A DNA stretch of 64,000 nucleotides, taken from the NCBI RefSeq assembly GCF_030272615.1, contig NC_081415.1, positions 512,705,034 through 512,769,033 of the forward strand. The letters are read 5' to 3'. Below are positions 20,581-31,545 of this stretch, piece after piece. This DNA comes from Cryptomeria japonica. Taxonomy: Eukaryota > Streptophyta > Pinopsida > Cupressales > Cupressaceae. Numbering within the stretch: position 1 is the first letter of the stretch; the number at the start of each line of letters is the position of its first letter. The position numbers were made by a program, and so were the translations under genes. The notes under the pieces were generated by a model. That model was given only the letters and a program-made list of their open reading frames with translations. It was not told the DNA's origin and did not search any database.

Positions 20581-21855
20581 TGTAGACACCTAAAAATGGT
20601 CAACGCTTGCGGAATCATACTTTAACATTTGCGCATTGCCTCATTTTAGGTTTTTGTGTCGCATTAACATTTCTCCTATGATTCGCACTTGATCTTTATC
20701 ATTTGCGAGCATCGAGTCATTCTTCTATATTCTTCATTCATCTCGTCTTCAAATTTGGTCTTGTCGACAACAATCTTTAATCATGATTTTGGTCGATCTT
20801 TGTCCTTTTGTCAATCTTGTCATATTGCGATCGATTCGTCATCGATCCTTGTCCTTTTTCAATCATGTCAATTTGGTCAATTTGTCATTGATTTTTGTCA
20901 ACCAATTTCAGTCAAATAGTTTATCACATTGGTCATTTATCAATCCAAAATCAAATCAAATCGAGTCAATTATATTTCAAGACCTAATTCGTCTTCTAGG
21001 GTTTTATGATTTATTCATTTAACCTAATTTGTTATTTCTTCCTCTAGGATTACTAAATTATTTATTAATCCTAGGTCTTCTCATTACAATTAAATCTTTA
21101 TTTAATTGGCTAATTATTCTTCCTCTTGTAAATTAATTAATAAATGACAAATTATTAATTAATTTACCTAATTTCTTCTAGTTCCTAATTTCCTATTTTT
21201 CCATCAATTTCTAATTCCTAATTGTCATCAATTTCAATTTTCTAATTTTCTTAATTTCTAATTTCTTTTCCCTCCTATTTCATCTCCTAATTCTATGGGA
21301 ATGACATTTCAATTTGTCATAAATTGTCATAATTGATAACCAACCAATTTTGACATAGAATGTGTCATAATTTGTGATCAATTATCAATCAATCAAATTG
21401 TGCATGGAAAGTGCATAATTTGTCATAATTTGTCATATTGATTTGCAATTTCCATTTGAATTGCATCATGCTAATCTTGCCATTTATCCAATTCTTCTAT
21501 AAATTGGATGAATTTCTTCAATCAAACCCCTTGATTCTTGATCCCGAATCCCTAATCAAACTATCGAACTTATGCTTCTAGTACTCTTGATCAACAAACC
21601 AATATCAATCTTGCTTTCAATTGTATGTTGTGCACTTGTAGGTGAGATCCACAAATCCATTTGAAGAGGAAAGAAGAACAATGGAGCCGCATGGACGAAG
21701 CATCCAAATCGTCATCTGGTTTGCATGAATATTTGCTTTTGAATGCTTTGTTTTTATGTCTCTATTGAGTGTGTTTAGGATTAGATCATTGCAATGAATG
21801 CACTTGTGATTGATGATTATGTTTATCTTTGTTTTGTGATGATTCCTAATTCTGA
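20581..21855 (+). repeat. 3' LTR of Non-C, last 7 bases missing
   Basis: Aligns with 11294-12568. It breaks off after CCTAATTCTGA, and Gyp-A sequence begins at once. The 5' LTR continues TGCTACA, so the terminal bases were lost here. Confidence 0.9.
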
Positions 21856-22560
21856 ATTTGGTGATTAACATCCCTCATTGGAGGAAAAGAATTAGGCATA
21901 TCATCTCCTATAACTTCTGCATATTGCTTTAGTAGACCTTGCACTTCTTGAGGCACTTCACTCATTGGATTTGCCTTAGCTTCATATTTAGGCTTTAGCA
22001 CTATGGCATTGTCCTGATTACATTCTTGTTTTAACACTTTAAGGAACTCTTTATGACTCAACAACATAACACTTGACCCTACTTGTTTTTCCTCCTTTGG
22101 ATCAAGTAATGGATTTTTTTGATACTTCTTACCATTCTTTGTGATGAGATAACTATTCTTTTCTCCATCATGACAAGCTTTCACATCATATTGCCATGGA
22201 CGGCCCAAAAGCAAATGATAGGCATCCATAGGCAATATGTCACATAGAAGTTTGTCTTTGTATTCACTAGTTTCAAAGTCCACCCATGTTTGTTCATCAA
22301 CTGAGACATGTTGACCCCGATTGAGCCATGATACCTTATAGGGAGTGAGATGAGACAATCTTTTCAATTTGAGCTTATCCACCATTTCAACTAAGATAAT
22401 ATTCTCTCTAGAACTTGAATCCATGATCAGCTTACAAATTTTTCCATGTGACTTACAAGTGGTCCTAAATATACTTTTCGTCTATGGTGGCTCTTGAGCT
22501 TGGGTATCTTTAACATTGTTCTTCTCATCATCAAATTTTCTCCATCTGTCACTGGTCCTG
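21856..22560 (-). pseudogene. Gyp-A protease and linker to RT
   Basis: The minus-strand frame from 22424 is open to the junction. It starts IMDSSSRENIILVEMV, the region of the retropepsin active site in gypsy elements, although the usual D-S/T-G is DSS here. It continues SWLNRGQHVSVDEQ and LPMDAYHLLLGRPWQYDV, the conserved end of this protease. The linker ends MPNSFPPMRDVNHQI, the usual entry to RT. The next codons fall into the Non-C LTR. The stretch 22425-22560 carries stops. Confidence 0.85.
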
Positions 22561-22619
22561 CCTTACTAATTAGAGAGGTCACACTTTAAGTATCCTCCTC
22601 TTGCACTAACTAAGTCCTT

Positions 22620-23674
22620 CTTTCACCCATGTATGGACTTGATGAACTTGATGCTTTTCTCAGGCACTTGCTCATGGTCTGTCCAACTTGGTTGCAATGG
22701 TAACACCTACAGGTGAAGACTATATTTCCTCTCCCCGAGCTTCCAAACCTAGCTCTAAAATTACTTCTCTGTCTAAAGGATCCTCTATATGTCCCTCTTT
22801 GAGAGTCCTTACTTCCTTCTTGGGTTTGAAGTTCTTCATTTCTTGAAGCACTCTACCCTGTGTCAAAGGTTCCTTTACCCCTGAAGTTCTTACCACCTCT
22901 ATGCTTCTGATTTTGCTCACTTTTCCTTTTGATCTTTTCCTCTACCCTTAATGCCAACTGGAAACACGCGTGAACAATGTCTAGTTTGAGGATGCTTATT
23001 TTATCTTGTATGTTTTTCCTAAGACCATTCATGTATCTGGCCAATTTCTCTACTTCATTCTCATGTTTCGTAGCCCTCAAACTTAGTTTGTGGAATTCCT
23101 CGGTGTATGCATTGACATCTAGTTCCCTTTGTTTTGAATTCTACAATCTCTTGTGGATTTGAACTTCATAATCCCCTGGTAGGAATTTAGCTTTAAGCCA
23201 TATCTTCATACGTTCCCATGAAGTTATCTTTTTCTTACCTACTTCTACCTTTTCTTGTTGCATTATGTTCCACCAAACGAGGGTTGATCCCCTCAATCTT
23301 GACTTGGCCACATTTACTCCTTTCTCCTCTACTACCTCCTTATAATAAAAATGATTATTCAATGCTTCTATCCAATCTAATAACTCCTCTCCATTCAGAT
23401 TTCCTCCATAGGTGGGTAATCCATCCAAATTATCCTTGGAGATGGATTTGACTGCATCCAAAAATAGTTTTTGGTCTTGAGGTATTTCTACTGTTGTTTT
23501 CTCCTCATCATCTTTCACTTCTTCATTTGTCTCATCTCCCCATTCTATCTTAACCTTCCCCTTCTCCTTCTTAGCATCTTAGGTCCCTTTAGTTCCTTCC
23601 TGATCCTTCAATCCTTCTAGCATATCTATCACCGTCTGTCAGATGGCTTCTTGATTCATTGCCTTTGGAGGCAT
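22620..23674 (-). pseudogene. Gyp-A gag
   Basis: The minus strand has an ATG at 23674 (MPPKAMNQEAI) 56 bases after the primer site. In-frame TGA and TAA follow within 50 codons, then an open capsid-like part: LDGLPTYGGNLNGEELLDWI, STLVWWN and KFLPGDYEVQIHKRL, the standard retrotransposon gag block. A frameshift near 23140 leads to MRATKHENEVEKLARYMNGL. The C-terminal zinc knuckle at about 22690 reads CYHCNQVGQTMSKC, with Gln at the metal-binding His position. Confidence 0.88.
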
Positions 23675-23729
23675 TGAACTTGCTTCTTATTCCTCAATGT
23701 CTCACATACACCAATGTTTCAAAAAGGTC

Positions 23730-23741
23730 ACTCTGATACCA
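23730..23741 (-). other. primer-binding site of Gyp-A
   Basis: The minus strand reads TGGTATCAGAGT three bases after the LTR end. It matches the tRNA-Met complement except at the last base. Confidence 0.85.
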
Positions 23742-23744
23742 CTT

Positions 23745-25354
23745 TGATGCAAATATTCTTGGAGTTGATCCAAAACAACTTAGTTGTCTTTCTTGCTCTC
23801 TCCAACCCTCTAACTCCTCAAGCCCATCTAATGGTACTTCATAAGGGTTTTGCTAGTTATAACTCCAAGGCCTAATCCACTTTTGCTTGCCTCCAAGGTA
23901 TAGCCACTTATATTTAACAATAAACTCTTCCTATTGAGGATTCCACCTCAATCGCTAACACAACTTCCTAGTGCTCCAACAACCTTTGCAAAGGATCTTA
24001 ATTCTCAGACTTGTTCCATGAGGTTAAGATGAATTTTCATAGTGTCCTTGGTGTCTTCTAATGGTTTTGTCACCTTTAAACCCTTCATCAAACCTTCCCA
24101 AGGTCACCTTGGCTTCACCGGCTCAAAACATACCTAATGCAATTAGCCCTCCTATTACGCTTTCCAGGGCTTAGTTTCATAGTCATCCACATAAGGCCCT
24201 AAAAAAATTACATTTATGAGTAACCTTTTCAGAGTTACATACAATATTCCAAAAAAGCTTTTGGGTTCTCCGTACAAATGGATTATCTAAAACTATCCTA
24301 TTTTCAAGGGTTTTAGGCCTCCCCTGGTGACTTGCAAACTTGGCCTTAGAAGGATTCACCAATCAAATCATCTAAAAAAAAAAATCATGAAATCTCAAAG
24401 GGAATTCATTCAGGTCTCCAAACATGTATCAACTTTCCTTCTACATATCCATATGTGCTCTGAAATCGCACATCTTCTAATGTCCTAGTCTCACCAACTC
24501 CTAGCTGTGAGCCTAGGGTATCATTGTAATACCATTAAAAAGGACTGCAAAATCAAACAACCTACTCTAAACATATTTACAAACCCTAACCTATCATTTT
24601 GGATTTTAACTGGTGCAATCAATGGATGCTTAGGTTAGAGCCATTTCTTGTTTAAAGCCTAGTTTACAAGGGTTTTACACCTAGTCACAGAGAATAGTTT
24701 GAATCTTTGACTCTAGACACAATCAAACTTGGAGATCTACCTTGTTGGAAAGTAGATTCACCAATCCTTCATGCCCTACAAGTAGATTCCATTGACAAGT
24801 CCGTATTGGACCATACAACACAACAAAAACAAAGAAAACAATCAAAACAGTGTCAAACAAGATTTTCCCTTACAACTCAAAATGTGCTTTTGCATTCCTG
24901 ATCTTCCAACGTGTACAATGACATTTTCTTGGGATTTAAACACCATGATTCAGTTGGTTAGAACCAACATCTTCACCACCAGCAACAAAAAGTGTAACTT
25001 TTGCAATGTTGTAAATGTTGCTTGGCACTTTTTACATCTTTTGATTCTTAGGATGCAAACTTGTACTCAAATGTATTCCAAGGCTCCCAAAGACCCTCTA
25101 AGCATCCTAGAAGACCTAAAATAATACATTACACCTTATTACATGATCACTCTGTTTTAGAGCAATACACATGTGAACAACATCAACATTACATCTTTAT
25201 AGGATATCAACATCCCGAACACAACAAAAGCTTGGACAACTCAACCATGACTTCATTGAGTCCAAAATGGTTGGTCCATTTATTACAAATTGAAAGAAAA
25301 CACAAAAGACTTAGAAAAAAACAAAATTTTCATGGAGTGATATTGTGCCCTGCA
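23745..25354 (-). repeat. 5' LTR of Gyp-A
   Basis: About 1610 bp. The left edge TGATGCAAATATTC abuts the primer site; the right edge GTGCCCTGCA is set by comparison with the 3' LTR (GTGCCCTACA). The part from 24773 matches the visible 3' LTR with substantial divergence. Confidence 0.85.
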
Positions 25355-25640
25355 CCATATGCACTTTCAACAAATTATATACAACAGAAAGATAATGATC
25401 AAAGTAAACAAGTTGTTGTATACATTGATGGAAGGGCAAAAACAATAGGGAATATTGCAGGTTTAATAAATAGTACGCGACCTAGGTCAGCTAATAAGCA
25501 GACGTTTTTGCATATTTGAGGTCCAAAAGGGAAATCATGAATTTGTATGTGCGATAAAATCAATAAGTGCAAGGGAAGAGTTGCTAATCGATTACAATTT
25601 AAATCATATAGATACAAACAAAGTTACCATCATGGGGGTC
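25355..25640 (+). pseudogene. SET-domain-like exon, cut by Gyp-A
   Basis: Begins at the outer edge of the Gyp-A LTR. The plus strand encodes VVVYIDGRAKTIGNIAGLINST and, after a one-base frameshift in a T run near 25503-25508, CIFEVQKGNHEFVCAIKSIS followed by REELLIDYN. The pattern GN-A-x-x-INS, N/C-x-F, I-x-x-x-EELLIDYN resembles the C-terminal half of a SET methyltransferase domain (canonically RFINH, NC, GEEL-DY). The Asn of the NC pair and the Gly of GEEL are not kept. The exon would end at the consensus-like donor GTATGT (25641) in phase 0. The upstream part lies off the left edge beyond Gyp-A. The domain call is from pattern only. Confidence 0.5.
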
Positions 25641-25754
25641 GTATGTACTATATACCATTTAAATTAACCACCCTCCAATTAATGACTCCAATATACCATT
25701 TTTTTATAAGTGTTTTTGCTAAGTCTATTGGTTTCATTTCGCTAACGTTTTTAG

Positions 25755-26852
25755 ATTTTTTCTTTGTCATGGGATGACATGGATCCATCACATACCATAG
25801 ACAAGGATGTAGGTCACAACCCTTCTACTAACCATGTAAACCTCATTGTAATTGTACAAATTAGATAGAAGCAAATTGTTACATTATTATGTTCTTTTTT
25901 GAGTGTTTTGGAGTAATTTTGACAGTGTTAATGATATTCTTATCACAGATGGATGTTCAAGGAAAGGGAAAGAGATCTGCAGTACCTAAGCACCTCTCTA
26001 GGGATGTGGACTCAACAAGATTAAGTGACGATGACATCTTAAATTCCACAAACCCTATAGAATTGATAAAAAAGTCTATTAGAAAAATTAGTAGAGACAT
26101 TGTTGCTTTGGCATTAGTGGAGCCTAAGACTGATGAGATACAAGAGAGGGTGAAAAAATTGATGTGGACAACAGAAAACTTGCAAGTAAGTAGTAATGAA
26201 AGCTTTAATTATAACAAAAGGTCAATAATGGTTTATTTTTTACACTCTTTTATGTCATTAACTAAAATATGTACGTGATGTTTTTACAGAAATTGATGCA
26301 TCCTCATCAACCTGGTGGCCATGATCAAGGTATTGTAGGTAGTTCAAGTGATGACTATTTTCTTGGCTTATCACTTGTTTGTCTTATCACTTTGAGTACC
26401 CAAAACACATCATACTTGATACTATCAATGTTCATAATAAAGGTTCATCCTTGTTTACAATTCTTGCAGTTTTCATATATTTAATATTTTATATATTTAA
26501 TGTATTATTCTTCAGGTGTTGTCAATGTTCCTGTGCAAATGCCACCTCATCTAAGGTTATCCCTACCTATATTGCCGATTGCAATGTCGGCAACACATAG
26601 CATGCAAACATCCTCTATTGCACATCATTTTGGCTTACCCGCTGTTGGTAGATCCCTCTTTTGCTCTATCTTCTATTATGTGTTTATTTCCCTTGAAGCG
26701 TTCTTTCTTGGGGGCATTTCATAGTGGATTCATTTTCTGTAGTAGGAGATGCACATGACGATGTGCCAGAGGTGACTACTACTAATAACATACCATCATT
26801 TTCTGGATCTTCTCGTATTTCTAGTACGGGAACATTGCAGGCCACATTAGTG
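25755..26852 (+). pseudogene. five phase-compatible exons of an unknown gene
   Basis: Candidate exons with canonical GT-AG borders: 25755-25835, 25949-26185, 26290-26329, 26516-26647 and 26746-26852. Phases at successive junctions (0, 0, 1, 1, 0) all match, and the joined frame has no stop. The second exon gives MDVQGKGKRSAVPKHLSRD and a helical charged tail ending LMWTTENLQ. The third gives KLMHPHQPGGHDQ; the fourth a Pro/Ser/Leu-rich segment (PVQMPPHLRLSL). The fifth is acidic then Ser-rich. It joins the SET-like exon in phase 0, so they may be one gene. I recognise no domain. Introns are short (about 100-190 bases). Confidence 0.55.
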
Positions 26853-27211
26853 GTGAGTGATGAAGAATGAATTCCCTTAAAGATACAAAAGGTTCCAGGT
26901 TCTTTAAAATCATTATTATTATATATAGTCTAATTGTAATTTACTTATTGATCACTCATTTTGGACTAATGATCCCATGAATTTTTTGCAGGAAATGATA
27001 TTTTTTATAAAAATCTTAATGACATTGCATTGTACATATTTGGGCCCACCATATGTAAAAGGTGGAACATCATATGTGAACTAACCCTAATCCACTATTT
27101 TGATTTCATATCATTGCTAGAATAGTTTTCCTTTGATCCATTTCTTGAACTATAATAAAGGTAGCTTCAATTCATTTCTAAATCTAACAAGTTTTTTTTT
27201 TTCTTTAAAAG

Positions 27212-27727
27212 GTGGAAAGACCAAGAAAAAAGGTTAAAAGATGAATTGACAAACCGTATGGTTGAGTTTTTTGGAAATGACACATTCGACAAAACCAGAC
27301 TCCTTGAAAAAGTAGGCACATATCTAAAGTATGTGAGGGACCAATACAGGACCCATTTAGAGAAGAAAATAAAGTACGATGGTCCCCCCATGATTCCAGA
27401 GAGGGAGTGGAAGGACCTGATTTTGGATGCGAAGGAGAGAATTCAAAGGAAAAAAGGAAATACACCAACAAATGCCAAAAGAAGGTATGGGATACTATTA
27501 AGAATGTAATTATGTACTAATTAATTACTCTTTATATTTATATAATCTAACATATTTCAAAATTTTCATATAATCTAACATATTTATATAATCTAACATA
27601 TTCCATTGTGCTCAAAAGGTCCAAAAACCCCAAGATCAACTATCAATTCATCAAAATCGGCCTTCATTACCCCGAGTTAAAAAAATTTCCCTTCCTAACC
27701 CATTGTATGGATGTCTACAGACTGGTA
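27212..27727 (+). pseudogene. two further exons with a charged helical domain
   Basis: Exon 27212-27484 follows an AG acceptor after a T-rich tract. It encodes WKDQEKRLKDELTNRMVEFF, then FGNDTFDKTRLLEKV, YLKYVRDQYRTHLEKKIKY, a GPPMIPEREWKDL loop and a basic end. It ends AG|GTATGG in phase 2, and 27619-27727 picks up in the matching phase with SKNPKINYQFIKIGLHYPEL to a TGA (or a donor at 27725). The first exon needs phase 2 entry, while the upstream exons end in phase 0, so an exon is missing or damaged between them; a possible one at 26992-27084 ends in a stop. The W-D-rich helical pattern hints at a transposase- or DNA-binding-type module, but I cannot name it. Confidence 0.5.
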
Positions 27728-27879
27728 TGATTTTTTAATTTTTATTTAAATTACAAAAAAAAACTATCTTTTTTTCCAAATTCTCTTTTTATTAAAAATG
27801 GTGAATAATATTTAAAGTGCATTTTTCGTTTGGAGGAAGGAGGTAGCGATTTTTTTATTTTTAAATTATTTTTTTTAAA

Positions 27880-28110
27880 TAAAAATTTCAGGGGGGTGGA
27901 GGCTTGTAGACCACCTACGTGTACTGCAGGCACCTGCAGGAACGGCTAGTGTACCTGTGGCCTCATAGGCCACCTGCATCCCTGTCGTAATGCAGGGTAT
28001 CTGCCAGTCCTGCAGACAACCTGTGGCTCGCACGTGGTCCCTGCGGGTACCATAGTGTACTGTGGCCCGTAGGCTCTGCGTTGGTCCCGCAAGGACTGTA
28101 CCCCACCACG
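27880..28110 (+). repeat. GC-rich leader block of Cop-B2
   Basis: GC-rich island with repeated CCTGCAGG, CCTGTGG and GTACC motifs in AT-rich surroundings. It corresponds in position, composition and the CACCTGCAGG motif to the Cop-B leader block. Confidence 0.6.
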
Positions 28111-29052
28111 TAGGGCCATTTAAAAAAATATATATATATCTTTTAATAAGAAAAAATGGGAACACTATTTTTTTCTTGTCTACCATACCTATCTTGTAAC
28201 ACTTCCAACTGGCAGCCAGGGGGGGCCTATTGCTCCTATATTTTTCTTGGCGACATCCCAATTGGAGGCATTTTCATCTGCAATATTCTATGGGGCTTCT
28301 TTGGTGGCATCATCTTCATGTTTCCTGATTTGTACTATATCATGTTGTATGTTGTTGCATGAGCAATGTTGTACTTGCACTATCATAAAGTGCCACACCT
28401 CTTTGTATCTTGTCGTTGATGACATATTTGATGTAATCCTCTTGTACACGTAGATTAGGAGTATCTTGTGAGACTTGGTGCATGGCTCTAGTTGAGACTT
28501 AGATTGTACACATTTGTGCATGGCTCCCATGAGACTTTGATTCTAATAGTATTTCTGTCATTTACGAGAATCTAGATGATGTTCAAAGTAGGTTATCTCC
28601 ATGCCTGATCTTTATTTTGTTGCAGCGAATGATTCATTGTCATCGGCTTGGTACCTAGTTTTGTCACACTTTGACATTATTGGTGCAACATTGGCTCTCT
28701 TTCTTCCTTATGGGAAGGTATTTTGGTCAACATCATTAGACAATCTTTGCAGGAGATTTTACATTGAGGGGGGGCTTCATGGTCTCCTCTTCTCTCTTAT
28801 GGAGGTGACAAATTTTGTTCTTCTCATTCATCATTCAAAGCATTGTGTGCTTTCATCATCTCTCTTTTGGGAGGGAGTTTTCTCCCATATGGTTTTTCTC
28901 TCTTTCTCCATTTGTGAGAGATTGCATTGGTTTTCTTTGCATTTGCATTTGTACATGGGTACCTAACATGACCTTGTAGTCGAGACTCATCTTGCATTTA
29001 TTAGTTGCATTGTAGACTTAAGTGCATTCCCCTAAGTTGCACTTAAGGGGGG

Positions 29053-29545
29053 TGTTGGTGTAATTAATTATTCATGTTGGATATTATTACACCTTACTTA
29101 AGTTTACTTGGGATAATGCATTTCATAGTAGTTTGGATATGAGACACTTGGGTGTTTGTGCCACATTCGGATAATGTTTGTAGGAGAATTTCCACCTTTT
29201 ATGGTGTGATCTGGTTACTACTTTATCATATCCACTTATTGTGGAGTGACAATTCCACCTTCGGTGGGTGATCCACCTCATGTAGAATATTATATTGTTT
29301 CTCCTACCTACCACACCTATTTCCTACCTACCCATGTTTCATATTGAGCCACATGTCATGTGTGTGTGCTCACATATCCATACAGCCTTGCCTTTATAAG
29401 CAAACTCTTCTACATTGTATGTAACGAATGATTGATGATCCAGTTGATCACATTTTGTATTATTGATAAGAATACAATTTATTCCTATCATACATTTTGT
29501 TCTCTTATTTGTACTTTCCATTGCCAATAGATCTTTGCAAATTCT
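29053..29545 (+). repeat. 3' LTR of Cop-B2
   Basis: Starts TGTTGGTGTAATTAATT after TTAAGGGGGG and follows the reverse complement of the Cop-B LTR, including GGTGGATCACC-type palindromes and the TTTATAAG box. The right end is not TG/CA-clean; homology fades near 29535-29550. Confidence 0.8.
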
Positions 29546-29585
29546 CATAGTTCCCAATAATATTCTAAGAAGCAAAAAGCACACA

Positions 29586-30175
29586 TCAATCCAAACACCA
29601 TAGGAATAAGGTTATCCCATGAGTGGATGTCGGGCCATGTGTAAATTCTATCCTCAAGATCCAGATCACATAAACTCCCTCTAGATAAAAATCCATGAAG
29701 GTCCTAATGCTATCAAAAAAATCAAGAACACCTCCAAATTTCTTTGAAGGGAATAAGCAGGAGTTAAAGTCACCAATCATGATGGAATTAGAATCATGGA
29801 AGGACAACCTATGCAAGATGAGAGAGTCCCAAAGAACCCTCCTAGAAACAACATTATTCGGGACATAAATGTTTGTGAGGGTCTATTTCTCTTTATTTAT
29901 CCTATTCTCAAAATGAATAGTCTGGAAACCTTTCTCTTGAAATCTTAGAGACCCAACAAGAAAATGGGGTTTTCACAAAACAACAAGGCCTCTATAAGAA
30001 TTCTACACATTCAAAGCACAAGCATTAGAGAAAGGCCAAATAAAATTACTACCCTTTAGAAAGGCATTCAAAGTCAACTTAGTTTCTTGGAGAAGCAGAA
30101 TATTCAACTTCAATTCCTTCACTAGGATATGTTTATGAGGACCATTGAGTCCCCTAATATATTAGGAGAGGATCT
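29586..30175 (-). pseudogene. LINE-1 ORF2 endonuclease start
   Basis: The minus strand from about 30175 reads IRGLNGPHKHILVKELKL, then LLQETKL, and later MIGDFNSCLFPSKKFGG with FTHGPTSTHG. This is an L1-type apurinic-like endonuclease: the N-terminal N-x-RGLN block, the QETK acidic residue and the GDFN catalytic motif. It makes the target nick in LINE retrotransposition. Several stops interrupt it (after NACALNV, for example), and the frame ends abruptly at 29586, where the rest of ORF2 is missing next to Cop-B2. Confidence 0.82.
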
Positions 30176-30179
30176 TAAT

Positions 30180-31545
30180 TTTGAGGTAAGGAAAGAGAAA
30201 CATTTCTCCAGATTACTTTGGAAGACATTAGCCATGTCACAAACCTTTGACTACCTTAATTCTTTAGCAAACTTTCTGCCAACCTTAGCATCTCTCCCCA
30301 AATTGGCCATTTTCTTACATGAAGATAGAGCAGGACTACCAACACCAATCACCTAGGAAGAGGAAGATTTATCCATAGAAAGACTCCAAGGAGACTCTTG
30401 ATACTTGCAAGTTGACTTCAAAGGCATCACCCCCTGGATAGGGGAGACAACTATTGGGGATGCAAATTTTGGAAACATCCCAATAACAATAGGCACCTGG
30501 GAGGTGATCGAATGGACAAAAGGAACCAAATCCAACACTTGGTAGGAATGAGGAGTTGGTTAGTGTACCAGAGGGTAGCCTTGTTCTACACCTTCACCAA
30601 CAATGTTGGGAAGAGGAAGCATCACTTCCAATGAGACTAAAGGAGGGTAAAGACGAACCCTACAAGAGGAGGGAGTTGAAATTGCATCTGTATCCATAGG
30701 GATATTAGCCACAACACTTGACTCCACCAAACACAAATTAGTGACTGGCTTAGCCCATACGGGGTTACCCTTAGAGGATTTATGAATAATATTAGAGGAC
30801 TCAAATGCAGAAGAAGAATCCAAAGGCCACATTTTCTTCAACTTAAAAGATTTTTTGGAACTCCCAGAAGGACACTTATTGGTAAAGAGGGATTGTCGAT
30901 GAGTAAATCTCATAGAAAAGAATAGATTTCTCATATTCCAATGGTAGATTCCAAGCACCAAGAGAAGACTTGAGTTCAATGAAGATGGGTTGAGTCATGC
31001 TAGGAGAAGTAGGAGCAGTATCCACACAAAAGCATGCATAGACCATTCTCGACCTTTGTTTAGTAATAGCATCAAGTGAAATGAACTACCCAAATAATTT
31101 AGCCAACCTAGTGATGATTTATTCATCCCAAAACTACATAGGCATTCCTTGGAGGTGAACCCAAGTTGGAATAGTACCAACCAGGTGGGATTTTAGCTTA
31201 AACCTTGGATGCCACTTGCAAAGAATTTGTTGCTTGCGCAAAAATTAGGGGTCAAAAGAGAGGATAAGAACACTATCCTTCTTAAGAGAGAATGAGAAAT
31301 AAAACATACATTTAGGTAGCACCAAAACCAACACACTTCCTTTTATATCCCGTCTTACTGCCACTCATTTGCAAATAGAAGTAATCTCTAAGCATCTACC
31401 CATGAACTTCCCCACCACAATATTCTCCATTTTAGCCAAGTAATGATTAAGGGATGAATCCTTGATATAAACAAATGTACCATTCTTGAACCTCTCAATT
31501 GACACATTATCAATGGGCATAAGTTGTCTGCTACATAATAGATCA
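30180..31545 (-). pseudogene. LINE-1 ORF1 with DUF4283-like domain
   Basis: Minus strand from 31545: PIDNVSIERFKNGTFVYIKD, then TIPTWVHLQGMPM, FWDE, IITRLAKLFG, FISLDAITKQRSRMVYACFCV. This matches the DUF4283 pattern of plant L1 ORF1 proteins, which coat the LINE RNA. A decayed knuckle ending (KCPSGSSKKSFKLKK) and a Ser/Val/Pro-rich tail follow in a shifted frame (30979-30353). There are at least three in-frame stops in the DUF4283 part. The N-terminus lies at 38985-39345, displaced by Cop-E. Confidence 0.75.

Larger units (their letters stand above)
11294..21855 (+). mobile_element. Non-C: large non-autonomous gypsy-like element
   Basis: Plus strand, 10.56 kb. 5' LTR, primer-binding-like site, a 2-kb leader, a long Gln/Pro/Ser-rich frame interrupted by stops, 3.1 kb without coding content, polypurine tract, 3' LTR. 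There is no protease, RT, RNase H or integrase, matching the description of large retrotransposon derivatives (LARDs) or Tat-like non-autonomous elements. The LTRs differ at about 13 of 1275 positions by eye (about 1%), close to Cop-B. The right end lacks the last 7 LTR bases and the target duplication because of a junction deletion. Confidence 0.88.
2280..25354 (-). mobile_element. Gyp-A: nested Ty3/gypsy chromovirus-type element
   Basis: Minus-strand element in the order 5' LTR (25354-23745), tRNA-Met-type primer site, gag, protease, RT, RNase H, integrase, chromodomain, polypurine tract, 3' LTR (from 3476 leftward). A C-terminal chromodomain after integrase marks the chromovirus branch of Ty3/gypsy. 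It is interrupted by Cop-B, Non-C and LTR-D. Its coding parts carry stops and frameshifts, so it is dead. The comparable LTR parts (2281-2860 against 24776-25354) differ at very roughly one base in ten to twelve, making it much older than the insertions inside it. Confidence 0.9.
27740..29545 (+). mobile_element. Cop-B2: shortened relative of Cop-B
   Basis: Plus-strand remnant with, in order, an A/T homopolymer stretch and GC-rich block like the Cop-B leader (27880-28110), a segment related to the end of the Cop-B acidic frame (about 28600-28760), a 3' untranslated part, a purine tract and one LTR (29053-29545). No 5' LTR, gag or protease is visible, so most of the centre is deleted. Similarity to Cop-B is clear but diverged, so it is older. 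Confidence 0.75.

Noticed and set aside
27212-27484. Naming the helical exon as a specific transposase family
   Set aside because: The W/K/D-rich pattern is suggestive, but I can see no catalytic triad or zinc motif.
28601-28966. 121-codon plus-strand frame as an independent gene
   Set aside because: It overlaps the Cop-B2 remnant; its first part matches the end of the Cop-B acidic frame and the rest is element 3' untranslated sequence.
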